NCBI RefSeq assembly: GCF_905397375.1
Contig: NZ_CAJPVG010000009.1
Coordinates: 124,001 to 188,000 of the forward strand
DNA length: 64,000 nt
Direction of reading: 5' to 3'
Origin: Ralstonia mannitolilytica
Lineage (GTDB): Bacteria > Pseudomonadota > Gammaproteobacteria > Burkholderiales > Burkholderiaceae
The notes beneath the pieces were generated by a model, which was not told the origin of the DNA, did not search any database, and saw only the letters and a list, made by a program, of their open reading frames with translations. The stretch's first letter is position 1; the number at the start of each line of letters is the position of its first letter. Shown here piece by piece: positions 41,300 through 50,160 of this stretch. A program made the translations under genes and the position numbers.

Positions 41300-42439
41300 T
41301 TATGTGGCGGCGCTCGTGGCGGCGGGCGCGCGCACTACCTGGCCGCCCTGGCTGAGCAGGCAGGCGGCCACGATGTCGTCTTCGCGGTTGATGACCAGGC
41401 CGCCATCCTTGTCGATGATCAGCTTGAGGAAATCGAGCACGTTTCGGGCGTAGAGGGCGGAGGCGTCGGCCGCCACCATCGACGCGAGGTTGGTGTAGCC
41501 CACCAGCGTGACGCCGTGCTTGACGACCACGCGGTCGGCTTCGGTCAGCGGGCAGTTGCCGCCTTGCGCGGCGGCCAGGTCGACCACCACCGAGCCCGGC
41601 TTCATCGCCTGGACGGTTGCTTCGGACAGCAGCGTCGGCGCGCGGCGGCCCGGGATCAGCGCGGTCGTGATGACGATGTCGGCCTGCTTGGCGCGCTCGT
41701 GCACGAGTTCGGCCTGGCGGCGCATCCAGTCGGGCGGCATCGGGCGGGCATAGCCGCCGACGCCCTGGGCGATCTCGCGTTCTTCGTCGGTGAGGAACGG
41801 GACGTCGAGGAATTTCGCGCCCAGCGATTCGATCTGTTCCTTCACGGCGGGGCGCACGTCGGACGCTTCGATCACGGCGCCCAGGCGCTTGGCGGTGGCA
41901 ATCGCCTGCAGCCCCGCCACGCCCGCGCCGAGGATGAGCACGCGCGCGGCCTTCACCGTGCCGGCGGCCGTCATCAGCATCGGCATGAAGCGCTGGTAAT
42001 GATTGGCCGCCACCATCACGGCCTTGTAGCCGGCGATGTTGGCCTGCGACGAGAGCACGTCCATGCTCTGCGCGCGCGTGGTGCGGGGCGCCGCTTCCAG
42101 CGCGAATGCGGTGACATTGGCCGCAGCCAGGCGCGCCGTGTTGTCGTCGTCGAACGGATTGAGCATGCCGACCAGCACCGCGCCCGGCTGCATCTGCGCC
42201 AGCTCCGCCGGTTCAGGCGAGCGCACCTTCAGCACGATCTGCGCACCGAGCGCTTCGGCGGCGGTGCCGATCCGGGCGCCGGCCGCCACATAGGCTTCGT
42301 CAGGCTGGGCGGCAGCGACGCCGGCGCCCGATTGCACCGTGACCTGGTGGCCTTGCGCGACGTACTTCTTCACCGTCTCCGGGGTCGCGGCAACGCGCGT
42401 CTCGTCCGCCCGCGTCTCCTGCGGGATGCCGATGTGCAT
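41300..42439 (-). CDS. pntAA: NAD(P) transhydrogenase subunit alpha part 1, PntAA
   Basis: The 379-residue soluble NAD(H)-binding domain I is related to alanine dehydrogenase. The N-terminus IGIPQETRADETRVAATPET and RVLILGAGVAGLQAIATAKR (nucleotide-binding loop) are clear, and VGYTNLASMVAADASALYAR closes the fold. GAGGAGAAC precedes the ATG. Its membrane partner genes follow after panD. Confidence 0.95.
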   Translation of the reverse strand: MHIGIPQETRADETRVAATPETVKKYVAQGHQVTVQSGAGVAAAQPDEAYVAAGARIGTAAEALGAQIVLKVRSPEPAELAQMQPGAVLVGMLNPFDDDNTARLAAANVTAFALEAAPRTTRAQSMDVLSSQANIAGYKAVMVAANHYQRFMPMLMTAAGTVKAARVLILGAGVAGLQAIATAKRLGAVIEASDVRPAVKEQIESLGAKFLDVPFLTDEEREIAQGVGGYARPMPPDWMRRQAELVHERAKQADIVITTALIPGRRAPTLLSEATVQAMKPGSVVVDLAAAQGGNCPLTEADRVVVKHGVTLVGYTNLASMVAADASALYARNVLDFLKLIIDKDGGLVINREDDIVAACLLSQGGQVVRAPAATSAAT

Positions 42440-42615
42440 CGTGTTCTCCTCGTCGTGGTGCGCGCGATGCGGAACGGCGCGCAGATCGGTTTTTTGTTGA
42501 ACGATGTGGAGCTTACCCGAACTTTTTGGCAGGCGGACCGGCCCTGAAGACCTGCTCGATCATGAGCATTCGCTTAGCGGCACGCGCTGGATTGTCGCGC
42601 CGACCCCGCTCTTTG

Positions 42616-42639
42616 TTGCAACTCAATTGCAATTAGGAT
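42616..42639 (+). promoter_or_regulatory. Candidate iron-control or promoter element before the TonB receptor gene
   Basis: Two TTGCAA palindromes (42616-42621 and 42627-42632) are separated by CTCAA and followed by TAGGAT (42634-42639), a possible -10. The block partly resembles a degenerate Fur box, which would suit a siderophore receptor. The match is weak. Confidence 0.3.
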
Positions 42640-42672
42640 AGCGTGGCCGTTTTCGACGCGTTCAGTATTGCC

Positions 42673-44799
42673 ATGCAGCGTAGACGATGTCTTATCCCCT
42701 TGCACGCAAGGTGGAGCCTAACCGGGGCGGTTTTGTGCAGCGCATCAAGCATGGCCGCCGCCGAGACGGTCCCAACGTTTGCGCTGGACGAATCGATCGT
42801 GCTGGGCTCCGCGGGCGACGAACGTTTGCGCGCGCGGCGGGCGAGCTCCGCTACGCTGACCGACACGCCGCTCAAGGATGTGCCGCAGTCGGTGGGCGTC
42901 GTCACGCGCGGCGCGCTCGATGACTTTGGCGCAACACGTCTGGACACGGCGCTTGACTGGGTCAGCGGGATCAGCCGGCAGAACAACCTGGGCGGCATGG
43001 CCGACAACTTCGCCATCCGCGGCTTTGCGGGCGACCTCAACACGGGCGCGGACTATCTCGTCAACGGGTTTTCAGGCAATCGCGCCAACAGCGTGCCGGT
43101 GGACGCCGTCAACGTTGCGCGCATCGATGTGCTCAAGGGGCCGTCGGCGGCGCTGTATGGGCGCAGCGACCCCGGCGGCATCGTCAACATCGTCACGCGC
43201 ACGCCGCAGTTCAGACCGTCGCGCGAGGTGACGCTGGCCGTGGGCAATCCGGACCGATACCGGCTCGCGACAGAGATGACCGGCCCGCTGTCCGAGCGCG
43301 TGGCCTATCGCCTTGGCGTGGCGGCAGAGAGCAGCCAGGGCTTCCGCGATTTTTCGTCCAGCCGGCGATACGTCGTCGCCCCGTCGTTCACGTGGCTGGC
43401 AACGGACGACACTGTCGTGACGTATGCGTTTGAGGCCGCGCAGCTGAAGACGCCGTTCGATCGCGGCATCGTCGCCATGAACCAGCAGCTCGGTGCGCTG
43501 CCGCCGTCGCGCTTTCTCGGTGAGCCGGGGGACGGCGATACGACCGTGCGCACGCAAAGCCATCATCTGACGGTCGAGCACCAGCTGAACCATGGCTGGA
43601 AGCTCAATGGCGGGCTGCAGTATCGAGCGTCGCAACTGTTCGGGAAGTCGTCGGATGCGGCGAGCCTGCAGGCGGACGGCCGCACCCTGTGGCGCCAGGC
43701 CCGCGAGCGCGACTATCACGCGAACGACCTCGCCGGCCGTATCGACGTGCAGGGCGATGTGCATACCGGCGCGATCCGACATACGCTGGTGGCCGGCGCC
43801 GATTTCTACAACTTCCGCTACGACCCGGTGCTGTACCGTGTCAACCCGAGCGCCGCCGCGCCGTATGCCATCGATATTTTCGACCCCGTCTACGGCCAGC
43901 CGCGCCCGAGCATGCGGCCGAGCATCAGCACGCGCGAGTTCCAGCGCGGTTTCGGCGCGTTCGTGCAGGACCAGATTGCCCTGTCCGCGCAATGGAAGCT
44001 GCTGGCCGGCGTGCGCATGGACCGCTTCCTGCAGCACGCCGACAATCGCCTGACAGGCACGCGTGTCGCGCAGCAGCAGACGGCCTACAGCCCGCGCATC
44101 GGCATCGTGTATCAGCCCCTGCCCACGCTGTCGCTGTACGCCAATACGTCGCGTTCGTTCCGGCCCAACACGGGCGTGGGCGCGCAGGGCAACGCGTTCG
44201 CGCCCGAGCGTGGGCGCGGCTACGAAGTGGGCGCCAAGTTGGAAACCGCCGACGGCCGGCTCGGTGGCACGCTGGCGCTGTACTCGATCGACAAGACGAA
44301 CGTACTGACGGGCGATCCGCGCGATGCGACGTTCCAGCGCACGGCGGGTGCGGTGCGCAGCCGCGGTGTCGAGCTCGATGTGTCGGGGCAGGTGACGAAG
44401 AACGTCAAGATGCTGGCCACGTATGCCTATACCGACGCCCATGTCACCGCCGATACGGTGCTGCCGCGAGGCGCGCCACTGTCGAACATTCCGCGTCATA
44501 GCGCCAGCGTACTCGGCCTGTATGAGTTTGGCGCGGGCGCGTTGGGCAGGGCCGGCGCGGGTGGTGGCGTGGTCTACGTAGGTGAGCGCGCCGGCAACAG
44601 CGTCAACAACGGTTTCAAGCTTCCCGCCTACACCACCGTGCGCCTGCATGGCTATGTGCAGCCGACGCGCGCACTGCGTTTTTCGCTCACGGTCGATAAC
44701 CTGTTCGACAAGCGCTACTACGCCAGTTCGTACAACGAGCTGTGGGTGGCCCCAGGCGCGGAGCGGCAGATCACGCTGGCCGCGACCTACAAGTTCTGA
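42673..44799 (+). CDS. TonB-dependent siderophore receptor
   Basis: The precursor is 708 residues. A signal peptide (about 30 residues, ends SMAAA) leads to an N-terminal plug (TDTPLKDVPQSVGVVTRGAL, GISRQNNLGG, IDVLKGPSAALYGRSDPGG) and a 22-strand barrel ending LAATYKF. The plug matches ferrichrome/hydroxamate-type receptors (FhuA/FcuA-like); no STN signalling domain is present. A GTG at 42643 with AGGA before it would add ten residues. The ligand is not predictable. The next gene begins two bases after the stop. Confidence 0.93.
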   Translation: MQRRRCLIPLHARWSLTGAVLCSASSMAAAETVPTFALDESIVLGSAGDERLRARRASSATLTDTPLKDVPQSVGVVTRGALDDFGATRLDTALDWVSGISRQNNLGGMADNFAIRGFAGDLNTGADYLVNGFSGNRANSVPVDAVNVARIDVLKGPSAALYGRSDPGGIVNIVTRTPQFRPSREVTLAVGNPDRYRLATEMTGPLSERVAYRLGVAAESSQGFRDFSSSRRYVVAPSFTWLATDDTVVTYAFEAAQLKTPFDRGIVAMNQQLGALPPSRFLGEPGDGDTTVRTQSHHLTVEHQLNHGWKLNGGLQYRASQLFGKSSDAASLQADGRTLWRQARERDYHANDLAGRIDVQGDVHTGAIRHTLVAGADFYNFRYDPVLYRVNPSAAAPYAIDIFDPVYGQPRPSMRPSISTREFQRGFGAFVQDQIALSAQWKLLAGVRMDRFLQHADNRLTGTRVAQQQTAYSPRIGIVYQPLPTLSLYANTSRSFRPNTGVGAQGNAFAPERGRGYEVGAKLETADGRLGGTLALYSIDKTNVLTGDPRDATFQRTAGAVRSRGVELDVSGQVTKNVKMLATYAYTDAHVTADTVLPRGAPLSNIPRHSASVLGLYEFGAGALGRAGAGGGVVYVGERAGNSVNNGFKLPAYTTVRLHGYVQPTRALRFSLTVDNLFDKRYYASSYNELWVAPGAERQITLAATYKF

Positions 44800-44801
44800 C
44801 G

Positions 44802-45944
44802 ATGGGGGTCGGTTCTTCGCGGCTTGCCGCAGTGGATGCGCTGCGCGGCCTCGTGATGACACTGATGGTGGTCGACCATCTGCGTGAGTTCTTCTTCCTG
44901 CACGCGCAGGTGGCAGACCCCGTCGATCTGGCGGTCACTTCGCCGGCGCTGGCGCTGACACGCTTTGCCAGTCACCCGTGCGCGCCGGTATTCGTGTTTC
45001 TGGCGGGCATGTCGGCGTGGCTGTCCGCGCAGAAGCCCGGCGCGGATCGGCTCGGTGTGTCGGCGCATCTGGTCCAGCGTGGGCTGTTCCTCGTGGTCCT
45101 GGAGTTGACCGTCGTGAACTTTGCCTGGACGTTTGCCTTGCCGCCCACGACGGTCTATCTGCAAGTCATCTGGACGATCGGCTTGTCGATGATCGCGCTG
45201 GCGGGGCTGATCTGGCTGCCGCGCGGCGGGTTGCTGGCGGTCTCGCTGGTGATCGTGGCGGGGCACAACCTGCTCACGCAGACGCATCTGGCGCCGGGTT
45301 CCACGTGGCATGCGCTGTGGGCGGTGCTGCATCAGCGCGACTGGATTGTGCTGGGCGATGCGCTGCGGCTGCGCACGTCGTATCCGGCGCTCGCGTGGGT
45401 CGGTGTGATCGGCCTCGGTTATGCGTTTGCGCCGGCGTATGCGCGGCGCTCACCGGAGGCGCGGCGGGCGTTGTGTTGGCGGCTGGGCGTGGCGAGCCTG
45501 ATCGGGTTTACGATGCTGCGCGCGTTCAACGGCTATGGCGAGCCGCAACCGTGGGCCGGTTACCCTGATGCGCTGGGCACCGCCGTGTCGTTCCTCAATC
45601 TCACCAAGTACCCACCGTCGCTGGATTTCCTGCTGCTGACGCTCGGCTTGGGCCTGTGTGCGCTGGCATGGCTCGACCGCCTGCCCGTACGCGCAGCGCA
45701 CGTGCTGCAGACGCTGGGCGCTGCGCCCATGTTCTTCTATCTGCTGCATCTCTATCTGCTGCACGTCGCCTATCTGGCGGCGTTCCACCTGTTCGGCGCC
45801 AACCACGGCTCGCGTTTCGGCTTCGATTCCGTCTGGCAGCTGTGGGCGGCATGGCTGCCGACGCTCGCGCTGCTGTATTGGCCGACTCGCTGGTTTGCAG
45901 GGCTGCGCCGCACAGGGCGTTACCGGTGGATGCACTATTTGTGA
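44802..45944 (+). CDS. HGSNAT-like (DUF1624) membrane protein
   Basis: The 380-residue polytopic membrane protein has about nine or ten helices. The first motif, RLAAVDALRGLVMTLMVVDH, is that of the heparan-alpha-glucosaminide N-acetyltransferase catalytic domain and related acyltransferase-3-like families. The conserved histidines of FFYLLHLYLLHVAYL lie near the C-terminus. It starts two bases after the TonB receptor stop, so the two are probably co-transcribed. Its substrate in bacteria is unknown; acyl transfer across the membrane is a guess. Confidence 0.85.
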   Translation: MGVGSSRLAAVDALRGLVMTLMVVDHLREFFFLHAQVADPVDLAVTSPALALTRFASHPCAPVFVFLAGMSAWLSAQKPGADRLGVSAHLVQRGLFLVVLELTVVNFAWTFALPPTTVYLQVIWTIGLSMIALAGLIWLPRGGLLAVSLVIVAGHNLLTQTHLAPGSTWHALWAVLHQRDWIVLGDALRLRTSYPALAWVGVIGLGYAFAPAYARRSPEARRALCWRLGVASLIGFTMLRAFNGYGEPQPWAGYPDALGTAVSFLNLTKYPPSLDFLLLTLGLGLCALAWLDRLPVRAAHVLQTLGAAPMFFYLLHLYLLHVAYLAAFHLFGANHGSRFGFDSVWQLWAAWLPTLALLYWPTRWFAGLRRTGRYRWMHYL

Positions 45945-45982
45945 CGCCGCCGCCATCCCCAGCAGGGGTGGCCGCGGACGGC

Positions 45983-45988
45983 TACAAT
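45983..45988 (+). promoter_or_regulatory. Probable -10 box of nudJ-mnmA
   Basis: TACAAT in GGCTACAATAACGCC lies 30 bases before the nudJ ATG and is followed by a T-rich leader. No clear -35. Confidence 0.5.
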
Positions 45989-46017
45989 AACGCCTTGTTT
46001 TTGTTGCCTTTTTTGCC

Positions 46018-46512
46018 ATGAACCAAGCCGTCCGCTGGAAGCCCAGCGTCACCGTTGCCGCCGTCATCGAACAGGACGGGCGCTTTCTGCTGGTGGAAGA
46101 GCACACCGACGCCGGTTTGCGCCTGAACCAGCCTGCCGGCCACCTGGACCCCGACGAAAGCCTGGTCGACGCCGTCGCACGCGAGGCGCTGGAAGAAGCC
46201 GCGCACAGCTTTGTGCCGACGGCCTTCCTGGGCTGCTACATGGCGCAGTTCCAGCCGCCGCAGGGCGATCCGGTCACCTATGTGCGGATGGCGTTCACGG
46301 GCGAACTCGGCCCCTTCGACCCGCGTCGCAAGCTCGATGACGGCATCGTCCGCACGGTATGGATGACGGCCGATGAAATCCGCGCCACCCGCGAGCGCCA
46401 CCGCAGCCCGCTGCTGCTCGCCTGCGTGGAGGACTACGTGGCCGGCAAGCGCTATCCGCTCGACATCATCCACACGCATCCGAGCACCTACGGCCTGGAG
46501 GTGGTGCGATGA
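46018..46512 (+). CDS. nudJ: Nudix hydrolase NudJ-like
   Basis: This 164-residue protein's Nudix box reads GHLDPDESLVDAVAREALEE, with the REXXEE core intact but AAH where the usual glycine stands (EEXG). The N-terminus WKPSVTVAAVIEQDGRFLLV is the typical first strand pair. NudJ proteins hydrolyse thiamine and nucleoside pyro- and triphosphates. The gene overlaps mnmA by four bases (ATGA), and the same nudJ-mnmA pair exists in E. coli. That supports the assignment. Confidence 0.88.
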   Translation: MNQAVRWKPSVTVAAVIEQDGRFLLVEEHTDAGLRLNQPAGHLDPDESLVDAVAREALEEAAHSFVPTAFLGCYMAQFQPPQGDPVTYVRMAFTGELGPFDPRRKLDDGIVRTVWMTADEIRATRERHRSPLLLACVEDYVAGKRYPLDIIHTHPSTYGLEVVR

Positions 46513-47621
46513 CCAAGAGGCGCGTGGTCGTCGGTATGTCCGGCGGCGTCGATTCCTCCGTCACGGCGTGGCTGCTCAAGCAGCAGGGCTATGACGTCGT
46601 CGGCCTGTTCATGAAGAACTGGGAAGACGATGACGACAGCGAATACTGCTCGACCCGGCAGGACTGGATCGACGTGGTGTCGGTGGCCGACCTGATCGGC
46701 GTGGACGTCGAGGCCGTCAACTTTGCCGCCGAGTACAAGGACCGCGTGTTCGCCGATTTCCTGCGCGAATACTCGGCCGGCCGCACGCCGAACCCCGATG
46801 TGCTGTGCAACGCCGAGATCAAGTTCAAGGCCTTCCTCGACCACGCGATGGCGCTCGGCGCTGACACCATTGCCACCGGCCACTACGCCCGCGTGCGCGA
46901 AGTCGACGGCCGCTTCGAGTTGCTCAAGGCGTTCGACCACACGAAAGACCAGAGCTATTTCCTGCATCGCCTGAACCAGGCGCAACTGTCGCGCACGCTG
47001 TTTCCGCTGGGGGAGATTCCGAAGACGAAAGTGCGGGAGATTGCTGCGGAGATCGGCCTGCCCAATGCCAAGAAGAAGGATTCCACCGGCATCTGCTTTA
47101 TCGGCGAGCGGCCGTTTCGCGATTTCCTGAATCGCTACCTGCCGACCAAGCCCGGCCCGATCAAGACGCCGGACGGCAAGACCATCGGCGAGCACATCGG
47201 CCTGGCGTTCTACACGCTGGGGCAGCGCAAGGGCATCGGCATCGGCGGCAGCCGCGACGGCAACGGCGATGCCTGGTACGTGGCCCGCAAGGACATGGCG
47301 GCCAACACGTTGTATGTGGTGCAAGGTCACGACCACCCGTGGCTGCTGGCGCATACCGTGCACGCTGACGATCTGAGCTGGGTGGCCGGCCACGCGCCGG
47401 CGCAAGGCACGCTGCTGGCCGCCAAGACGCGCTATCGCCAGGCCGACGCGCCCTGCGCCGTGGTTCGCGCTGCCGGGGGTGCGCTCACGTTGAGCTTCCC
47501 CGAGGCCCAGTGGGCCGTGACACCCGGTCAGTCCGCCGTGCTGTACGACGGCGAGGTGTGCCTGGGCGGCGGCATCATTTCCGCGGCCGAGCCGGCCACC
47601 ATCGAAAAGGCGGTCGCCTGA
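46509..47621 (+). CDS. mnmA: tRNA-specific 2-thiouridylase MnmA
   Basis: The 370-residue ATP-dependent enzyme puts sulfur on C2 of wobble U34 in tRNA-Lys, -Glu and -Gln. The PP-loop is SGGVDSS (11-17). The catalytic cysteines are Cys100 (NPDVLCN) and Cys196 (STGICFIGERPF). The C-terminal beta-barrel domain ends GGGIISAAEP. Translation is coupled to nudJ. Confidence 0.97.
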   Translation: MTKRRVVVGMSGGVDSSVTAWLLKQQGYDVVGLFMKNWEDDDDSEYCSTRQDWIDVVSVADLIGVDVEAVNFAAEYKDRVFADFLREYSAGRTPNPDVLCNAEIKFKAFLDHAMALGADTIATGHYARVREVDGRFELLKAFDHTKDQSYFLHRLNQAQLSRTLFPLGEIPKTKVREIAAEIGLPNAKKKDSTGICFIGERPFRDFLNRYLPTKPGPIKTPDGKTIGEHIGLAFYTLGQRKGIGIGGSRDGNGDAWYVARKDMAANTLYVVQGHDHPWLLAHTVHADDLSWVAGHAPAQGTLLAAKTRYRQADAPCAVVRAAGGALTLSFPEAQWAVTPGQSAVLYDGEVCLGGGIISAAEPATIEKAVA

Positions 47622-47712
47622 TCGGTTTCCGCAACATGGCGTTGTGACGGCTGCGGCCATCGCCGCGCTCGTTTAAGCTGGCGCCCACGTTTGCTTCCAC
47701 ACAGGGTTTGCC

Positions 47713-49311
47713 ATGCTGCCACGCCGTTACTGGGCCTTCGCGGGTGTTGTGCTGTTGTTTGTCGTCACCGCGGGGTTTGCGGTGGCGGGGCGCCTGCACT
47801 GGGCCTGCGCGGTGATCCCCGGGGTCTTCGTACTTCTGGGCCTGCACGACCTCACGCAGACGCGCCATTCGGTGCTGCGCAACTACCCGCTGTGGGGTCA
47901 CCTGCGTTTCCTGTTCGAGTTCATCCGCCCCGAAATCCGTCAGTACTTCGTTGAGGACGATACCGACGAGAAACCGTTCTCGCGGGCCCAGCGCAGCATT
48001 GTCTACCAGCGCGCCAAGGGCGAAGTCGACAGCCGCCCGTTCGGGACCGAGGTCGACGTGAAGGTGCCGGGGCACGAGTGGATCGGCCACTCGCTCGCGC
48101 CTACGCGCATCGCGTCGTCCGATTTTCGCGTGATGGTGGGCGAGGGGCGCGCCCAGCCGTATTCGATGTCGGTGTTCAACATCTCGGCGATGAGCTTCGG
48201 GGCGCTCTCGGGCAACGCCATCCGGGCGCTGAACCGCGGCGCGAAGCTCGGCAACTTCATCCATGACACGGGCGAGGGTTCGATCTCGCCGTACCACCGC
48301 GAAGAAGGCGGCGACCTGATCTGGGAAGTCGCTTCCGGCTATTTCGGCTGCCGCGACGCCAACGGCCGCTTCGACCCCGAGCGCTTCGCCGAGCAGGCGC
48401 GCAGCCCGCAGGTGAAGATGATCGAGGTGAAGCTGTCGCAGGGTGCCAAGCCGGGCCACGGCGGCGTGCTGCCCGCGGCCAAGGTGACGCCGGAAATTGC
48501 CGCCACGCGCGGCATCCCGATCGGGCAGGACTGCATCTCGCCGGCTTCGCATTCCGAGTTCTCTACGCCGCTCGGTTTGCTGCAATTCGTCGACCGGCTG
48601 CGCACGCTGTCCGGCGGCAAGCCCACCGGCTTCAAGCTGTGCATCGGGCACCCGTGGGAGTTCTTCGGCATCGTCAAGGCGATGCTGGAGTCGGGCATCC
48701 TGCCGGACTTCATCGTCGTGGATGGCGCCGAGGGCGGCACGGGCGCCGCACCGCTTGAATTTACCGACCACGTCGGCACACCGCTGCAGGAAGGGCTGCT
48801 GCTGGTGCACAACACGCTGGTCGGCACCAACCTGCGTGACAAGATCAGGATTGGCGCGTCGGGCAAGATCGTCACCGCGTTCGACGTGGCGCGCACGCTG
48901 GCGATGGGCGCCGACTGGTGCAACGCGGCGCGCGGCTTCATGTTTGCGCTGGGCTGCATCCAGGCGCAGAAATGTCACACCGACCGCTGCCCGACCGGCG
49001 TGGCCACGCAGGATCCGTCTCGCCAGAAAGCGCTGGTGGTGCCGGACAAGGCCGAGCGCGTGCATCAATATCACCGGCACACGCTGCATGCACTGCTGGA
49101 GCTGACGCAGGCAGCGGGGCTGCAGCATCCGGCGGATTTCCGTGCGCACCACATCGTACGGCGCGTGTCGGGCAACGAGGTGCAGTTGCTCTCGGCGCTG
49201 CTCAAATACCTCGAGCCCGGCGATCTGCTGGCCGGGCGCTACCGTTATCAGCTATACGAACGTTACTGGCCGATGGCCCAGGCCGACCGGTTTGATCCGG
49301 TGGCCGTGTAG
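47713..49311 (+). CDS. FMN-binding glutamate synthase family protein
   Basis: The 532-residue protein begins with two hydrophobic segments (about residues 5-50), followed by a glutamate-synthase-like TIM barrel. FMN/Fe-S features of the GltB central and FMN domains are visible: SAMSFGALSGNAIRALNRGA, GEGSISPYHREEGGD, QGAKPGHGGVLP, DGAEGGTGAAP, and the cysteine set GCIQAQKCHTDRCPTGVATQ. The amidotransferase domain of true GltB is missing, so it cannot use glutamine alone. The physiological reaction is unknown. It stands alone. Confidence 0.88.
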   Translation: MLPRRYWAFAGVVLLFVVTAGFAVAGRLHWACAVIPGVFVLLGLHDLTQTRHSVLRNYPLWGHLRFLFEFIRPEIRQYFVEDDTDEKPFSRAQRSIVYQRAKGEVDSRPFGTEVDVKVPGHEWIGHSLAPTRIASSDFRVMVGEGRAQPYSMSVFNISAMSFGALSGNAIRALNRGAKLGNFIHDTGEGSISPYHREEGGDLIWEVASGYFGCRDANGRFDPERFAEQARSPQVKMIEVKLSQGAKPGHGGVLPAAKVTPEIAATRGIPIGQDCISPASHSEFSTPLGLLQFVDRLRTLSGGKPTGFKLCIGHPWEFFGIVKAMLESGILPDFIVVDGAEGGTGAAPLEFTDHVGTPLQEGLLLVHNTLVGTNLRDKIRIGASGKIVTAFDVARTLAMGADWCNAARGFMFALGCIQAQKCHTDRCPTGVATQDPSRQKALVVPDKAERVHQYHRHTLHALLELTQAAGLQHPADFRAHHIVRRVSGNEVQLLSALLKYLEPGDLLAGRYRYQLYERYWPMAQADRFDPVAV

Positions 49312-49320
49312 GGCGGCGAT

Positions 49321-49929
49321 TTACTGCGGCTGGGTTTCGATGAAGCTCGGCCGTTTTTCCATGCGCGCGTAGAACGCGGCGAGATTGGCGTGCCGTTCGC
49401 GCCAGTCGATCTGTGGCTGGCGGAAATCGAGGTAGCCGAGCGCGCAGCCCACGGCAATGTCGGCCAGCGTCAGGTGGTTGCCGTTGCACCACGTCTTGTC
49501 GGCCAGGCCCTGCGACATGGCCTTCAGCGCGTCGTCGATCTTGTGGTTCTGGCGTGCGAGCCAGGTTTCGCTGCGCTGCTCGGGTGTGCGCTGCGTGTGT
49601 TCGATGCGCAGCATGAGCGCTGCGTCGAGCAGCCCGTCGGCGAGCGCTTCCCAGCAGCGTACTTCCACGCGCTCGCGGCCCGACGGCGGAATCAGGCGCG
49701 CCACGGGCGACAGCGTGTCGGCATATTCGGCGATCACGCGCGAGTCGAACAGGGCGCCACCGTCGTCCATCACCAGGCAGGGCACCTTGCCGAGCGGGTT
49801 GAACTGGTGGATCTGCGTGTTGGCGCTCCACACGTCTTCCAGCACGAACTGGTAGTCGATTTTCTTTTCTGCCAGGACCACGCGCACCTTGCGGGTGTAC
49901 GGGCTGGCGTGCGATCCGATCAGTTTCAT
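49321..49929 (-). CDS. Glutathione S-transferase (YibF-like)
   Basis: The 202-residue protein has a thioredoxin-like N-terminal domain (MKLIGSHASPYTRKVRVVLA; NPLGKVPCLVMDDG and FDSRVIAEYAD bind glutathione) and a C-terminal helical domain (LTLADIAVGCALGYLDFR). SPYTRKV is the likely catalytic serine/cysteine-type start of the YibF/beta-like group. A start two codons upstream (49935) is possible; neither has a ribosome-binding site. The stop lies 9 bases from the preceding gene's stop on the other strand. Confidence 0.9.
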   Translation of the reverse strand: MKLIGSHASPYTRKVRVVLAEKKIDYQFVLEDVWSANTQIHQFNPLGKVPCLVMDDGGALFDSRVIAEYADTLSPVARLIPPSGRERVEVRCWEALADGLLDAALMLRIEHTQRTPEQRSETWLARQNHKIDDALKAMSQGLADKTWCNGNHLTLADIAVGCALGYLDFRQPQIDWRERHANLAAFYARMEKRPSFIETQPQ

Positions 49930-50048
49930 AGGCATGTCATGTTGGAGGCGGAAGTATAGCTGGGGGCTTTCCCGAGTGCCGTGCGAAGCGCTTCAACCAA
50001 AGGGCGGCTTGTCAGGCGTCGGATCGACCGTAAAGCCGGGGTGCCGGA

Positions 50049-50057
50049 TGGTAAAAT
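50049..50057 (+). promoter_or_regulatory. Extended -10 promoter of purB
   Basis: TGGTAAAAT (extended -10) is followed by CGCGGG; transcription would start about 100 bases before the gene. Fourteen bases (TGGTAAAATCGCGG) are identical to the tkt promoter. No -35 was found. Confidence 0.65.
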
Positions 50058-50160
50058 CGCGGGTTCGCTCTTGCGCCGTCCGGGCGCTCCCGACTCAACG
50101 CTCGATGGGGCGCCCGGGTTGTCCGGATTGAGATTCCCTTCACATTTTTCCCCGCCTGCC

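Noticed and set aside
42440..42642. A clean Fur box before the TonB receptor
   Set aside because: No 19-bp site close to the GATAATGATAATCATTATC consensus was found. Only a weak TTGCAA dyad is present, so it is listed with low confidence and not as a Fur box.
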